Shown here: piece by piece, positions 1 through 5,926 of the stretch
Numbering within the stretch: the first letter of the stretch is position 1
Layout of the letters: each line of letters starts with the position of its first letter
Assembly: GCA_003155275.1 (NCBI GenBank)
Contig: PMCC01000011.1
Coordinates: 20,908-27,951 of the forward strand
Direction: 5' to 3'
DNA from: Actinomycetota bacterium
GTDB taxonomy: Bacteria > Actinomycetota > Humimicrobiia > Humimicrobiales > Humimicrobiaceae
Length of the DNA stretch: 7,044 nucleotides
Notes under the pieces: model-generated
Database searches by the model: none
The model's input: the letters and a program-made list of their open reading frames with translations, nothing else
Told to the model about the DNA's origin: nothing
Made by a program: the position numbers and the translations under genes

Positions 1-493
1 AGGCGGCAAATCGGACGGTACAGACGGCAAACCGGATGGCATGATAAAAAACGGCAGATTCTGCAAAAGATCGATAGGTTATGCGATAGAAGGATACTCT
101 GTTGATGGAATGGATGTCGCTTCCATATATGTTCTTGCAGAAAAGGCTATAAATGATATCAGACAGACAAACCGTCCCGTAATAATTGAATGTTTTACCG
201 AAAACATTTATGAAAGTTTTAAACCCGGTCAAAACAGCGAAGTCATCAAAGACTCACTGGCCAGAAAGGACGCGATAATTTCCCGCATATTGGGCAGTTT
301 TAAAAAAGAACTTTTTGACAATAAAATCATGACTTTTGATGAGGCGAAATATTTAAAAGAAGATGCCTTAAAGCTTGTATCAGAAGCAGTTGGATTTGCA
401 AAAAACAGTGCAGGCATTGATAACGAGACACTAAACAATATTATGTATGCTGATAAATACGTAAATATGCCAAAGGCGGGATGGTTATTATGA
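1..493 (+). CDS. E1 alpha subunit, ThDP-dependent 2-oxoacid dehydrogenase family, C-terminal part (5' truncated, divergent)
   Basis: The frame is open from the window edge (first full codon at base 2) and ends in TGA at 491-493, so only about 163 C-terminal residues are visible. The family call rests on alignment with the complete alpha at 1464: both have a YxxEGxxVDGMDV segment followed by a helix, a PxxI strand, a helical C-terminal region, and a closing MYAxxYxxxPxxGW tail. In this family alpha binds Mg-ThDP and pairs with beta. Two things are odd. First, the segment before the EGYSVDGMDV motif is a Gly/Lys/Asp-rich stretch (GKSDGTDGKPDG). Second, the conserved YRxxGHxxxD active-site loop is absent, replaced by a CFTENIYESFKPG stretch in a somewhat shorter region. 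The TGA overlaps the next start (ATGA), which implies coupling to the beta gene. The family is secure from context; whether this copy is catalytic cannot be judged because the GDG...NN region lies outside the window. Confidence 0.8.
   Translation, partial: GGKSDGTDGKPDGMIKNGRFCKRSIGYAIEGYSVDGMDVASIYVLAEKAINDIRQTNRPVIIECFTENIYESFKPGQNSEVIKDSLARKDAIISRILGSFKKELFDNKIMTFDEAKYLKEDALKLVSEAVGFAKNSAGIDNETLNNIMYADKYVNMPKAGWLL
5..40 (+). repeat. Short imperfect in-frame repeat (GKSDG-TD-GKPDG)
   Basis: Two 15-base units, 5-19 and 26-40, are separated by 6 bases and encode GKSDG and GKPDG. They differ at three positions. The repeat lies inside the truncated E1 alpha gene just before the conserved VDGMDV region, and may be the end of a longer array beyond the window edge. 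Confidence 0.55.
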
Positions 494-1464
494 GAGAAAT
501 AAGATATCTTCAGGCAACAGCAGAAGCCTTAAATAAGGAAATGGAATTGGATGGAAACGTAATCGTATTCGGAGAGGATGTAAGGGAAAGCTTGAGAGGC
601 GTGACAAAAGGCCTTGTCGGCATTTATGGTGAAAACAGGGTGATAGATTTTCCAATTTCCGAGCAGGGGATGATAGGCTGCGGCATAGGCTGCGCAATTT
701 CTGGACTGCGGCCGGTCATTGAATTCCAAATAAATGAATTTACCTTTTTTGCGTTTGAGCAGCTCGTCCTGCAGTCACAAAAATTAAGATTTTACAGCGG
801 CGGAAAAATAAAAATACCAATGACTTTTGTCGTTCCTGGTTCAGGCGCAAGAGGCGGAATTTCAGGCCAGCATTCTGATAACCCATATTCTTTTCTTATT
901 CATGGAGGCATGAAAGTAGTAATTCCTTCCTGTGCCTATGATGCAAAAGGGCTCCTGGTGTCAGCCATAAGGGACGATGACCCGGTAGCCGTGTTTCTGC
1001 CGACAAGGGCATTGGCAGACAAGGGAGAAGTTCCTGAAGAGCAGTATGCTGTTCCATTAGGCAAAGCGGATATTAAGAGAGAAGGCTCAGACATGACAGT
1101 GGTTGCCACGGGGCATCTTGTCGGAGTTGCCTTAAGCGCAGCCAAAAAGTTTGAAGAAGAGGGTGTTTCTGTTGAAGTCTTTGATGTTCGAAGCCTGCGT
1201 CCTTTTGACAAAGAGGCTCTTGAAAAATCAATAACCAAAACTGGCAGGGTGGTAATAATAGATGACAGTCCGATAACATGCGGATTTTCCAATTTCGTAT
1301 CAGCAATTATTGTGGAAGAGTTTTTCTCCTGTTTAAAGGCGCCGGTAAAAATTGTTGCAAGGGCAGATGTGCCTGTGCCGTTTAGCCAGCCGCTGGAAGA
1401 TTACGTGCTTCCGAGTGAAGAAAAGCTCATAAATGCGATAAAACAAATAACTGGAGGGGCCTAA
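490..1464 (+). CDS. E1 beta subunit of ThDP-dependent 2-oxoacid dehydrogenase (pyruvate/acetoin type), apparently catalytic copy
   Basis: This 324-residue protein has the normal length of an E1 beta. The N-terminal ThDP-pyrimidine domain shows the expected landmarks: VFGEDV (26-31), the PISEQG segment whose Glu58 corresponds to the family Glu that activates the ThDP aminopyrimidine, GLRPVIEFQ (72-80), YSGGK (102-106), and GQHSD with His128 (126-130). The C-terminal domain (about 200-324) has VVATGHL, FDVRSLRPFD and the RADVPVPF region, which in the family forms the dimer interface and can contact E2. With alpha it would decarboxylate a 2-oxoacid (or cleave acetoin) and pass the acyl group to an E2 lipoyl domain. 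I chose ATG 490 over the in-frame ATG 481 because AGGCGGG (474-480) is nine bases from 490 but abuts 481, and 490 gives the normal MREIxYLQA start. It overlaps the upstream alpha by four bases and the downstream alpha by one. The substrate cannot be told from sequence alone. Confidence 0.93.
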   Translation: MREIRYLQATAEALNKEMELDGNVIVFGEDVRESLRGVTKGLVGIYGENRVIDFPISEQGMIGCGIGCAISGLRPVIEFQINEFTFFAFEQLVLQSQKLRFYSGGKIKIPMTFVVPGSGARGGISGQHSDNPYSFLIHGGMKVVIPSCAYDAKGLLVSAIRDDDPVAVFLPTRALADKGEVPEEQYAVPLGKADIKREGSDMTVVATGHLVGVALSAAKKFEEEGVSVEVFDVRSLRPFDKEALEKSITKTGRVVIIDDSPITCGFSNFVSAIIVEEFFSCLKAPVKIVARADVPVPFSQPLEDYVLPSEEKLINAIKQITGGA

Positions 1465-2477
1465 TGCATAAAGATTTGGATAAAAAGAAATGTATGGATA
1501 TGTTCAGGCAGCTCTATCTTACAAGAAGATACTCTGAAACTGTAGTGGAGCTGGGGGACAAGGGATTTATAAGAGGGCCTCTTCACCCGGGAATAGGCAT
1601 GGAAGCAGTCTGTGTGGGAGTGTTAAATGCAACTAATGATGATGACTATATCGGTGTTTCGCACAGGGGACAGGCAGCGTCAGTGGTAAGAAACTCCGAC
1701 ATAGGGCTTCTTTTTGCAGAGCAATTCGGGAAAAAACAAGGATGTAATCACGGAAAAGGCGGGACAATGCATTTTAATCTTTTTAATGAGAAAAGATTTT
1801 TTGAACTTGACAGTGAAGTTGCAGGAAAAGTCCCGATATTTACAGGGGTGGCGCTTGGCTGCAAGATTAAAGGCTTAAAGCAGATATCTGTAGTTTTTTA
1901 TGGAGACGGCGCCATGTCTGAAGGATGGGTGCATGAATCCATGAATCTTGCAAAGACTTTGGAGCTTCCGATAATATTTGTCGTGGAAAATAATCAATAT
2001 GCAGTAACGACCAAGGTCGAGTATTCCTGCAGTGCCAAACACCTTTCAGACAGGGCTAAAGCTTACGGGTTTGAAGGCATTGAAGTTGACGGGATGGATG
2101 TTGAAAAGATATATGAAGCTGCCAAAGATTCAGTATTAAAAGTCAGGAGCGGTTCGGGCCCCATAAATATTGTTGCAAATTCTTACAGGTTCTGCGGCCA
2201 TTTTACTGCTGAAAGAATCCTTAATTTAAAGTACAGGTCAAATGAAGAGATAGAGGAGTGGCAAAAAAGGGACCCTGTGTCTACCTGGCCGGACAGGCTT
2301 GTCAGGGAAAAAATATGCACAAGCCGGGAAATTGAAGCAATAAAGGCCGCAGCTGAACAAGAATTGGTGCTGGCAGTGGAATTTGCAAAAGCAGGAGATT
2401 TGCCGGAACCTCAGGATGGCCTGAAAGATATGTATGCTACAGAATATGCAGGGATCCCCAGGAAAGGGTGGTTTTAA
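1464..2477 (+). CDS. E1 alpha subunit of ThDP-dependent 2-oxoacid dehydrogenase (pyruvate/acetoin type), second copy
   Basis: This complete 337-residue E1 alpha has the Mg-ThDP binding motif GDG (147-149), then 26 residues, then NN (176-177), in the pattern GDGAMSEG...VVENNQYA. Other family landmarks are HPGIGMEA (41-48), GKGGTMH (97-103), EVDGMDV (207-213) and the phosphate-loop motif YRFCGH (241-246) followed by KYRSNEEIEEW. Its partner should be a beta from this operon. Two usually conserved active-site segments differ. The (Y/H)R(A/G)H motif reads HRGQ (67-70), so the His is Gln. The Gly-x-Asn-Gly-Ile-Val-Gly segment reads ELDSEVAG (114-121). The cofactor site therefore looks intact while the substrate end may be altered. 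The start at 1464 is supported by GGAGG at 1453-1457, and its first base is the last base of the preceding stop (TAATG). The stop overlaps the next start in the same way. Confidence 0.92.
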   Translation: MHKDLDKKKCMDMFRQLYLTRRYSETVVELGDKGFIRGPLHPGIGMEAVCVGVLNATNDDDYIGVSHRGQAASVVRNSDIGLLFAEQFGKKQGCNHGKGGTMHFNLFNEKRFFELDSEVAGKVPIFTGVALGCKIKGLKQISVVFYGDGAMSEGWVHESMNLAKTLELPIIFVVENNQYAVTTKVEYSCSAKHLSDRAKAYGFEGIEVDGMDVEKIYEAAKDSVLKVRSGSGPINIVANSYRFCGHFTAERILNLKYRSNEEIEEWQKRDPVSTWPDRLVREKICTSREIEAIKAAAEQELVLAVEFAKAGDLPEPQDGLKDMYATEYAGIPRKGWF

Positions 2478-3442
2478 TGAAAGAACTGTCTTTAGTGCAA
2501 GCGGCCCGTGAAGGCTTAAATGAAGAACTAAAAATAGATACAAATACCTGTTTCTTAAAAATAGAGAATGATTTAAATAAAAAAGAGAACAGAGCAGCAG
2601 GCAATTCAGATCCGGATGGGCAAAGGATAGTAAATATGCCAAAATCACAGGCAACTATTATTTCTTCGGCAACAGGTCTGGCCCTTATCGGTATGCGGCC
2701 AATAATTGAGTTAAGCAATACCGAAGATATTTACCTTTCATTTTCTGCACTTTTGGACCAGGCAGCAAAACTCAGGTACATGTCAGGCGGCAAACTGCAG
2801 TTTCCGATAACATATCTTATCATCGAAGATGATGAGCGTTGTGATTTTAATGTACTGCATTCAGACAGCCCATATTCTTTCCTGCTTCATGGTGGTATGA
2901 AAGTAGTTATCCCTTCCTGCGCCTATGATGCAAAGGGCTTGCTGGTATCGGCTGTAAGAGACAACGACCCTGTTGCCGTATTTCTGCCAACCCGGGCATT
3001 AGGTGAGATGGGCAAAGTTCCTGAGGAACAGTATACCATCCCTTTAGGCAAAGCAGATATTAAAAGGCATGGTACAGATGTGACAGTAGTTGCCACGGGC
3101 CATCTTGTCGCAGCGGCCCTTAGCGCGGCTGAGAAGCTTGAAAAGGAAGGCGTATCTGTGGAAGTTTTTGACGTGCGAAGCCTGCTCCCTCTTGACAGGG
3201 AGGCTCTTGAAAAATCAATAGCCAAAACAGGCCGTATGGTAATAATAGATGACAGCCCGATTACTTGTGGGTTTGGAAGTTTTGTGGCTTCAACAGTTGC
3301 AGAAGAATTTTTCGCACATTTAAGAGCGCCTGTAAAAATAGTGGCAAGGGCAGATGTGCCGGTGCCTTTTAATCGGTTGCTTGAGGAATATGTAATTCCA
3401 AGTGAAGAAAAACTCATACTTGCGATAAAAAAAATAATTTAA
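2477..3442 (+). CDS. E1 beta subunit paralogue with degenerate N-terminal ThDP-pyrimidine half (possible non-catalytic subunit)
   Basis: This 321-residue protein aligns with the beta at 490 without a gap. By hand count residues 1-127 are about 28% identical and residues 128-320 about 79%. Signature positions in the first half are changed: VFGEDV became FLKIEN, PISEQG became PKSQAT (Glu58 to Gln58), and GQHSD became VLHSD. His128, YMSGGK and GMRPIIEL persist. The C-terminal domain (VVATGHL, FDVRSLLPLD, RADVPVPF) is fully conserved, so dimerisation and any E2 contact are probably retained. The frame is intact with no internal stop, which argues for a maintained protein rather than a fresh pseudogene. 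I chose ATG 2477 (TAATG overlap with the alpha stop) over the in-frame GTG 2468, because the A/G-rich site at about 2460-2468 then sits eight bases upstream and the N-terminus matches the first beta. It ends the E1 run; a 219-base gap follows. Family assignment is firm; loss of activity is inferred. Confidence 0.88.
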   Translation: MKELSLVQAAREGLNEELKIDTNTCFLKIENDLNKKENRAAGNSDPDGQRIVNMPKSQATIISSATGLALIGMRPIIELSNTEDIYLSFSALLDQAAKLRYMSGGKLQFPITYLIIEDDERCDFNVLHSDSPYSFLLHGGMKVVIPSCAYDAKGLLVSAVRDNDPVAVFLPTRALGEMGKVPEEQYTIPLGKADIKRHGTDVTVVATGHLVAAALSAAEKLEKEGVSVEVFDVRSLLPLDREALEKSIAKTGRMVIIDDSPITCGFGSFVASTVAEEFFAHLRAPVKIVARADVPVPFNRLLEEYVIPSEEKLILAIKKII

Positions 3443-3529
3443 ATAACAGATATGGCATTAAATATAATAGTTTTTAGCCGGATCTTTTAGACAGACAGCT
3501 TGCCTGGTTAAATAATATCTGACATGCTA

Positions 3530-3557
3530 TTGAAAAAGTAAAGCAAAAAAGTATTGT
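3530..3557 (+). promoter_or_regulatory. Possible sigma-70-like promoter for the GntR regulator gene
   Basis: TTGAAA (3530-3535) and TATTGT (3552-3557), 16 bases apart, lie about 105 bases before the regulator start. The 219-base gap after the E1 genes holds nothing else convincing: no clear intrinsic terminator and no recognisable FadR-type operator. Such matches arise by chance in AT-rich DNA, so the call is weak. Confidence 0.25.
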
Positions 3558-3661
3558 AGCCAGGTTTAGGCATATAACCGGTGTTTTAGAAATATTTATT
3601 TACTAAGCTTTTTATACGAAAAATAGCTATAAATTTAAAACAAATGAATAAGGAAAAATTA

Positions 3662-4387
3662 ATGGCGAAAGATAAAGATTTAAAAGAAGAAAAATTCCTG
3701 GATATAAAACCCATAGAAAAACTGGTGCTGATAGACCATATCATTGAGACTATAGGCAGGCTTATTGCCAGCGGAAAATTAAAGCCCGGCGATGTTGTGC
3801 CCAGTGAAAGGACTCTTTCAAATCTGTTAAAGGTAAGCAGAAATTCTGTCAGGCAGGCATTAAAGGCATTGGATGTATTGGGAGTTTTAGACATTAAGCC
3901 GGGAGCAAGGACATATTTAAATACCTCACTTTCAAATCTGCTGGTTAACCCTATGAAGTTTATGACACTGCTTCATGATTTAAAAACAAGAGAACTTTTC
4001 CAAACGCGAAAAATCATCGAAGTTGAGCTGACCAAGCTGGCTGCCGGCAATGCCAGTGAAGAAAATCTTGCTGAAATGGCCGGGTTTTTAAATAATGCCA
4101 AAACCCATATAAAGAATAAAAACCAGTACCTGGAATATGAAATGGGTTTTCATGAATCGATTTTTAAAGCTTCGGGAAACAGGGTGCTTTCAGCATTGAT
4201 GGCTTCTATCAATAACCTGTTACTCGAAAGCCGTAAAAAGACAGTTAAATATTTCCCTGACTTATCGCTGTCTTTAAAACAGCATGATGAAATCTATGTG
4301 TCAATCAGGGATAATAACTCGGAAAAAGCCGGGAAGCTGATGCTGGAGCACCTCAATTCGATTGAACATTTGATCGAGGACGATTAA
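3662..4387 (+). CDS. GntR-family transcriptional regulator, FadR/FCD subfamily (PdhR-like context)
   Basis: This 241-residue DNA-binding regulator has an N-terminal winged helix-turn-helix (about 23-86) with the typical GntR core: IASGKLKPGDVVPSER (35-50), LSNLLKVSRNSVRQALKAL (52-70), and a wing running through GVLDIKPGARTYL. The C-terminal all-helical FCD effector domain (about 108-236) has RKIIEVELTKLAA (116-128), ExxxH (Glu160, His164) then SIFKASGN, His208 and His230. These match the D/E-x3-H...H...H metal-binding layout of FCD proteins, with Glu for the usual Asp. FCD regulators sense small organic acids; PdhR of E. coli (pyruvate) and LldR (lactate) are examples. Lying next to E1 genes, it may control them, but no operator is recognised. 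I prefer ATG 3662 because AGGA (3651-3654) is seven bases upstream; an in-frame ATG at 3644 has no visible ribosome site. The ligand is unknown. Confidence 0.88.
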   Translation: MAKDKDLKEEKFLDIKPIEKLVLIDHIIETIGRLIASGKLKPGDVVPSERTLSNLLKVSRNSVRQALKALDVLGVLDIKPGARTYLNTSLSNLLVNPMKFMTLLHDLKTRELFQTRKIIEVELTKLAAGNASEENLAEMAGFLNNAKTHIKNKNQYLEYEMGFHESIFKASGNRVLSALMASINNLLLESRKKTVKYFPDLSLSLKQHDEIYVSIRDNNSEKAGKLMLEHLNSIEHLIEDD

Positions 4388-4413
4388 AAAGCATTTCCAA
4401 CCTCTTCAAATCT

Positions 4414-4440
4414 AAGCAATATTAATCTCAAATATTGCTT
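4414..4440 (+). terminator. 10-bp perfect inverted repeat after the GntR gene (weak terminator or protein site)
   Basis: AAGCAATATT (4414-4423) and AATATTGCTT (4431-4440) are exact reverse complements around a 7-base loop, starting 27 bases after the regulator stop. The stem is AT-rich and is followed by TCCG rather than a clear T-run, so a classical intrinsic terminator is only one reading. A protein-binding dyad is the other. Confidence 0.4.
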
Positions 4441-4480
4441 TCCGTAAGCACTCTACCTTTGCACTTTTTAGCAAAATCAA

Positions 4481-4515
4481 GCTTAAAACAGCCTTAGGCG
4501 AAAATCAGTTTTAGC
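4481..4515. repeat. Imperfect nested inverted repeat
   Basis: GCTTAAAAC (4481-4489) and GTTTTAGC (4508-4515) pair with one bulged T. They enclose a smaller GCC-TTA-GGC palindrome (4491-4499). This could fold as a hairpin in RNA or be a remnant of a repeat element. No function can be assigned. Confidence 0.35.
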
Positions 4516-4603
4516 GGTTCGTCTAAAGCGCAGTGCCACTCAATAATCCTTGTCTTAAAGATAAATACAAAAACTAATAATATATTATATACATTATGCT
4601 AAA

Positions 4604-4625
4604 TTTATATAAATTAAAGTATAAA
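4604..4625. promoter_or_regulatory. AT-rich dyad upstream of the -35 box (possible operator half of a pair)
   Basis: TTTATAT (4604-4610) and GTATAAA (4619-4625) form an inverted repeat with one mismatch and an 8-base spacer. It closely resembles the dyad at 4656-4675 on the other side of the promoter. A regulator-binding role is inferred; AT richness makes chance occurrence possible. Confidence 0.35.
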
Positions 4626-4629
4626 ACAC

Positions 4630-4658
4630 TTGACATTGTTTAAAATATGTATTAATTT
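4630..4658 (+). promoter_or_regulatory. Sigma-70-like promoter for the response-regulator/membrane-protein genes
   Basis: A consensus -35 box TTGACA (4630-4635) is followed after 17 bases by TAATTT (4653-4658), a fair -10. Transcription would begin near 4665, giving a leader of about 50 bases before the ATG at 4716. The surrounding DNA is very AT-rich. This is the best promoter candidate in the window. Confidence 0.6.
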
Positions 4659-4675
4659 ATACAAATAAGTATAAA
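4656..4675. promoter_or_regulatory. Perfect 7-bp dyad overlapping the -10/start site (possible operator)
   Basis: TTTATAC (4656-4662) and GTATAAA (4669-4675) are exact reverse complements with a 6-base spacer. Overlap with the -10 and expected start point is where a repressor would act. The similar dyad at 4604-4625 supports a paired site; the binding protein is unknown. Confidence 0.4.
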
Positions 4676-4715
4676 GAAACTATTTTATAAAAGTTATTAA
4701 ACATAGGTATGTATT

Positions 4716-5084
4716 ATGATTAAGAAAATAATGGTTATTGAAGATGAACAAATCCTGCTAAGGGCTTTAAATGTTGAACTTTTAAGCCAGGGTTTTGAAG
4801 TACTGTCCGCGAAAGACGGAGAGACCGGTTTAAGGTTAATAAGAGAGGAAGAACCGGAGCTAGTATTGCTGGATCTGATACTTCCAAAACTGCATGGGTT
4901 TGAGGTTTTGAAAGCATTGAAAAGTGATGAAAAGACTAAAGATATCCCTGTTATTATTTTGAGTAATCTAGGCCAGGACAGCGATATTAAAAAAGCGGAA
5001 GAATTGGGCGCGGCTGGTTATTTTGTAAAAGCCTCCACCGACTTAAGTGAATTATCAAACAAGATAAATAAAATCTTAACCTAA
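4716..5084 (+). CDS. Stand-alone CheY-like response regulator receiver domain
   Basis: This 122-residue protein is a single receiver domain with no output domain. The phosphorylation site is complete: acidic pair Glu9-Asp10, phospho-acceptor Asp53 in VLLDLILPKLHG, Ser83 in IILSN at the switch Thr/Ser position, and Lys105. The residue after Lys105 is Ala rather than the usual Pro (VKAS in place of KP). It would act in the cytoplasm as a phosphorylation-dependent protein-interaction switch or phosphate relay. No histidine kinase lies in the window. The start ATG 4716 gives the normal IKKIMVIEDE opening, though only a weak AGG lies upstream (4706-4708). The next gene begins after 18 bases, so co-transcription with the two membrane proteins is likely. 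The family call is certain; partner and output are unknown. Confidence 0.93.
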   Translation: MIKKIMVIEDEQILLRALNVELLSQGFEVLSAKDGETGLRLIREEEPELVLLDLILPKLHGFEVLKALKSDEKTKDIPVIILSNLGQDSDIKKAEELGAAGYFVKASTDLSELSNKINKILT

Positions 5085-5102
5085 GAAAGCAGGGTCTGCT
5101 AT

Positions 5103-5915
5103 ATGAGAGGACGCTGGACAAACTTAATACTTCATACTTCCGCATCTATCTATAAAAGAAAAAATAATGTTGCGGTGTCTTATGCTTCAAGGTCAATATT
5201 TGATGTTTTTGCTGTTATTTTTTTGGAGCTTTTTCTTGCAGTTATCTCTTTTCCTTTATACCTGGTGTCTAAAGGAGACAGCGCAAAGGGAAAGTCGCAA
5301 TATAAGATCCGCAGGATATTCACCCTGTCTTTTTTGATTGTTATCCTGATAGTCTGGCTGGCCAAATTAATACTGATGGTCGGCTTGCCCCTGTATTTTG
5401 ACAGCAGGCATTTTACTGTGACAACTGAAAACAAAGCAACCAGCCAGGCAGCAGCGCAAAGCTATCTTTTGCCTGAAGTTTACAACACCCAGCTGGATGC
5501 TTCCATTTCCATTCCAACTGTAGAAAAAATAAGCGCAGAAAAAAGCGGCGGGCTTATGGTAAGCGGCCTGGGCAAGGCCGGTTCAAAAATTGTTGTTAAT
5601 ATTGGTAAAACACAAAATGAAACCGCTTCAGAATTTAACAATATAAAAATCTATATTGTAAATGCGGATAAGTCCGGAAACTGGACGCTTGAAACTGATG
5701 TTAAGGTTTTTAACCTAAAGCCCGGACAGTATTGGCTGCAGGCCATGGCTTATGATGAGATAACAGGCAAAAAAAGCGATGTCAGCTCTACGCAATATTT
5801 TGAAATCACCCAAAACCTGTATGACAGGATAATAAGCAGGGCTGATATATATTTAAATTATTTTATGATTGCTTTCGTAGCATTGGGCATTTTTTCTATT
5901 ATCATACTTATATAA
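5103..5915 (+). CDS. Membrane protein with N-terminal two-segment module, Ig-like domain and C-terminal anchor
   Basis: This 270-residue protein belongs to no named family that I recognise. Visible parts, in order: a basic, probably amphipathic N-terminus (WTNLILHTSASIYKRK, 5-20); a hydrophobic segment at about 32-55 with SFPLYL; a basic loop with QYKIRR (66-71); a second hydrophobic segment at about 72-97; a Thr/Ala-rich linker (105-120); a beta-rich region at about 135-236 with GGLMVSGLGKAGSKIVVNI, GNWTLETDV and LKPGQYWLQAMAYD; and a final membrane segment at about 251-270 ending at the C-terminus. The beta region has the look of a bacterial Ig-like adhesin fold, as in SGxGxxGSxVxVxI repeats. 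It is probably extracytoplasmic. AGGG (5091-5094) is eight bases before ATG 5103. It follows the response regulator by 18 bases, and its N-terminus resembles that of the next gene, suggesting tandem duplication. A signalling or envelope role is only inferred. Confidence 0.75.
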   Translation: MRGRWTNLILHTSASIYKRKNNVAVSYASRSIFDVFAVIFLELFLAVISFPLYLVSKGDSAKGKSQYKIRRIFTLSFLIVILIVWLAKLILMVGLPLYFDSRHFTVTTENKATSQAAAQSYLLPEVYNTQLDASISIPTVEKISAEKSGGLMVSGLGKAGSKIVVNIGKTQNETASEFNNIKIYIVNADKSGNWTLETDVKVFNLKPGQYWLQAMAYDEITGKKSDVSSTQYFEITQNLYDRIISRADIYLNYFMIAFVALGIFSIIILI

Positions 5916-5926
5916 CCTAAAAGAAC

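Larger units (their letters stand above)
4388..4715. other. 328-base intergenic region with inverted repeats and AT-rich promoter segment
   Basis: I see no gene here on either strand. The first part (to about 4560) is of ordinary composition and contains a 10-bp perfect inverted repeat and a second imperfect hairpin. The rest (about 4561-4715) is very AT-rich, with a strong-looking promoter and two similar dyads. It separates the regulator gene from the response-regulator/membrane-protein genes and probably marks a transcription-unit boundary. Confidence 0.7.

Noticed and set aside
481..489. ATG 481 as the start of the first E1 beta
   Set aside because: The ribosome site AGGCGGG ends directly at 480, leaving no spacing, and the extra MVI residues are outside the family N-terminus. 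ATG 490 fits better.
936..1292. Minus-strand open frame opposite the first beta, and a matching one at 2923-3417
   Set aside because: Both lie antisense to the conserved 3' parts of the two betas, so their similarity to each other only mirrors the real genes.
2468..2476. GTG 2468 as the start of the second E1 beta
   Set aside because: It lies within the purine-rich ribosome site, whereas ATG 2477 overlaps the preceding stop as TAATG, as at the other junction, and matches the first beta.
3447..3521. CAGATAT/ATATCTG inverted repeat after the second beta as a terminator
   Set aside because: The 7-bp arms are 61 bases apart with no T-run, which is expected by chance in this composition.
3644..3661. 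ATG 3644 as the start of the GntR regulator
   Set aside because: No Shine-Dalgarno precedes it. AGGA at 3651-3654 is correctly spaced for ATG 3662. It remains possible because the frame is the same.
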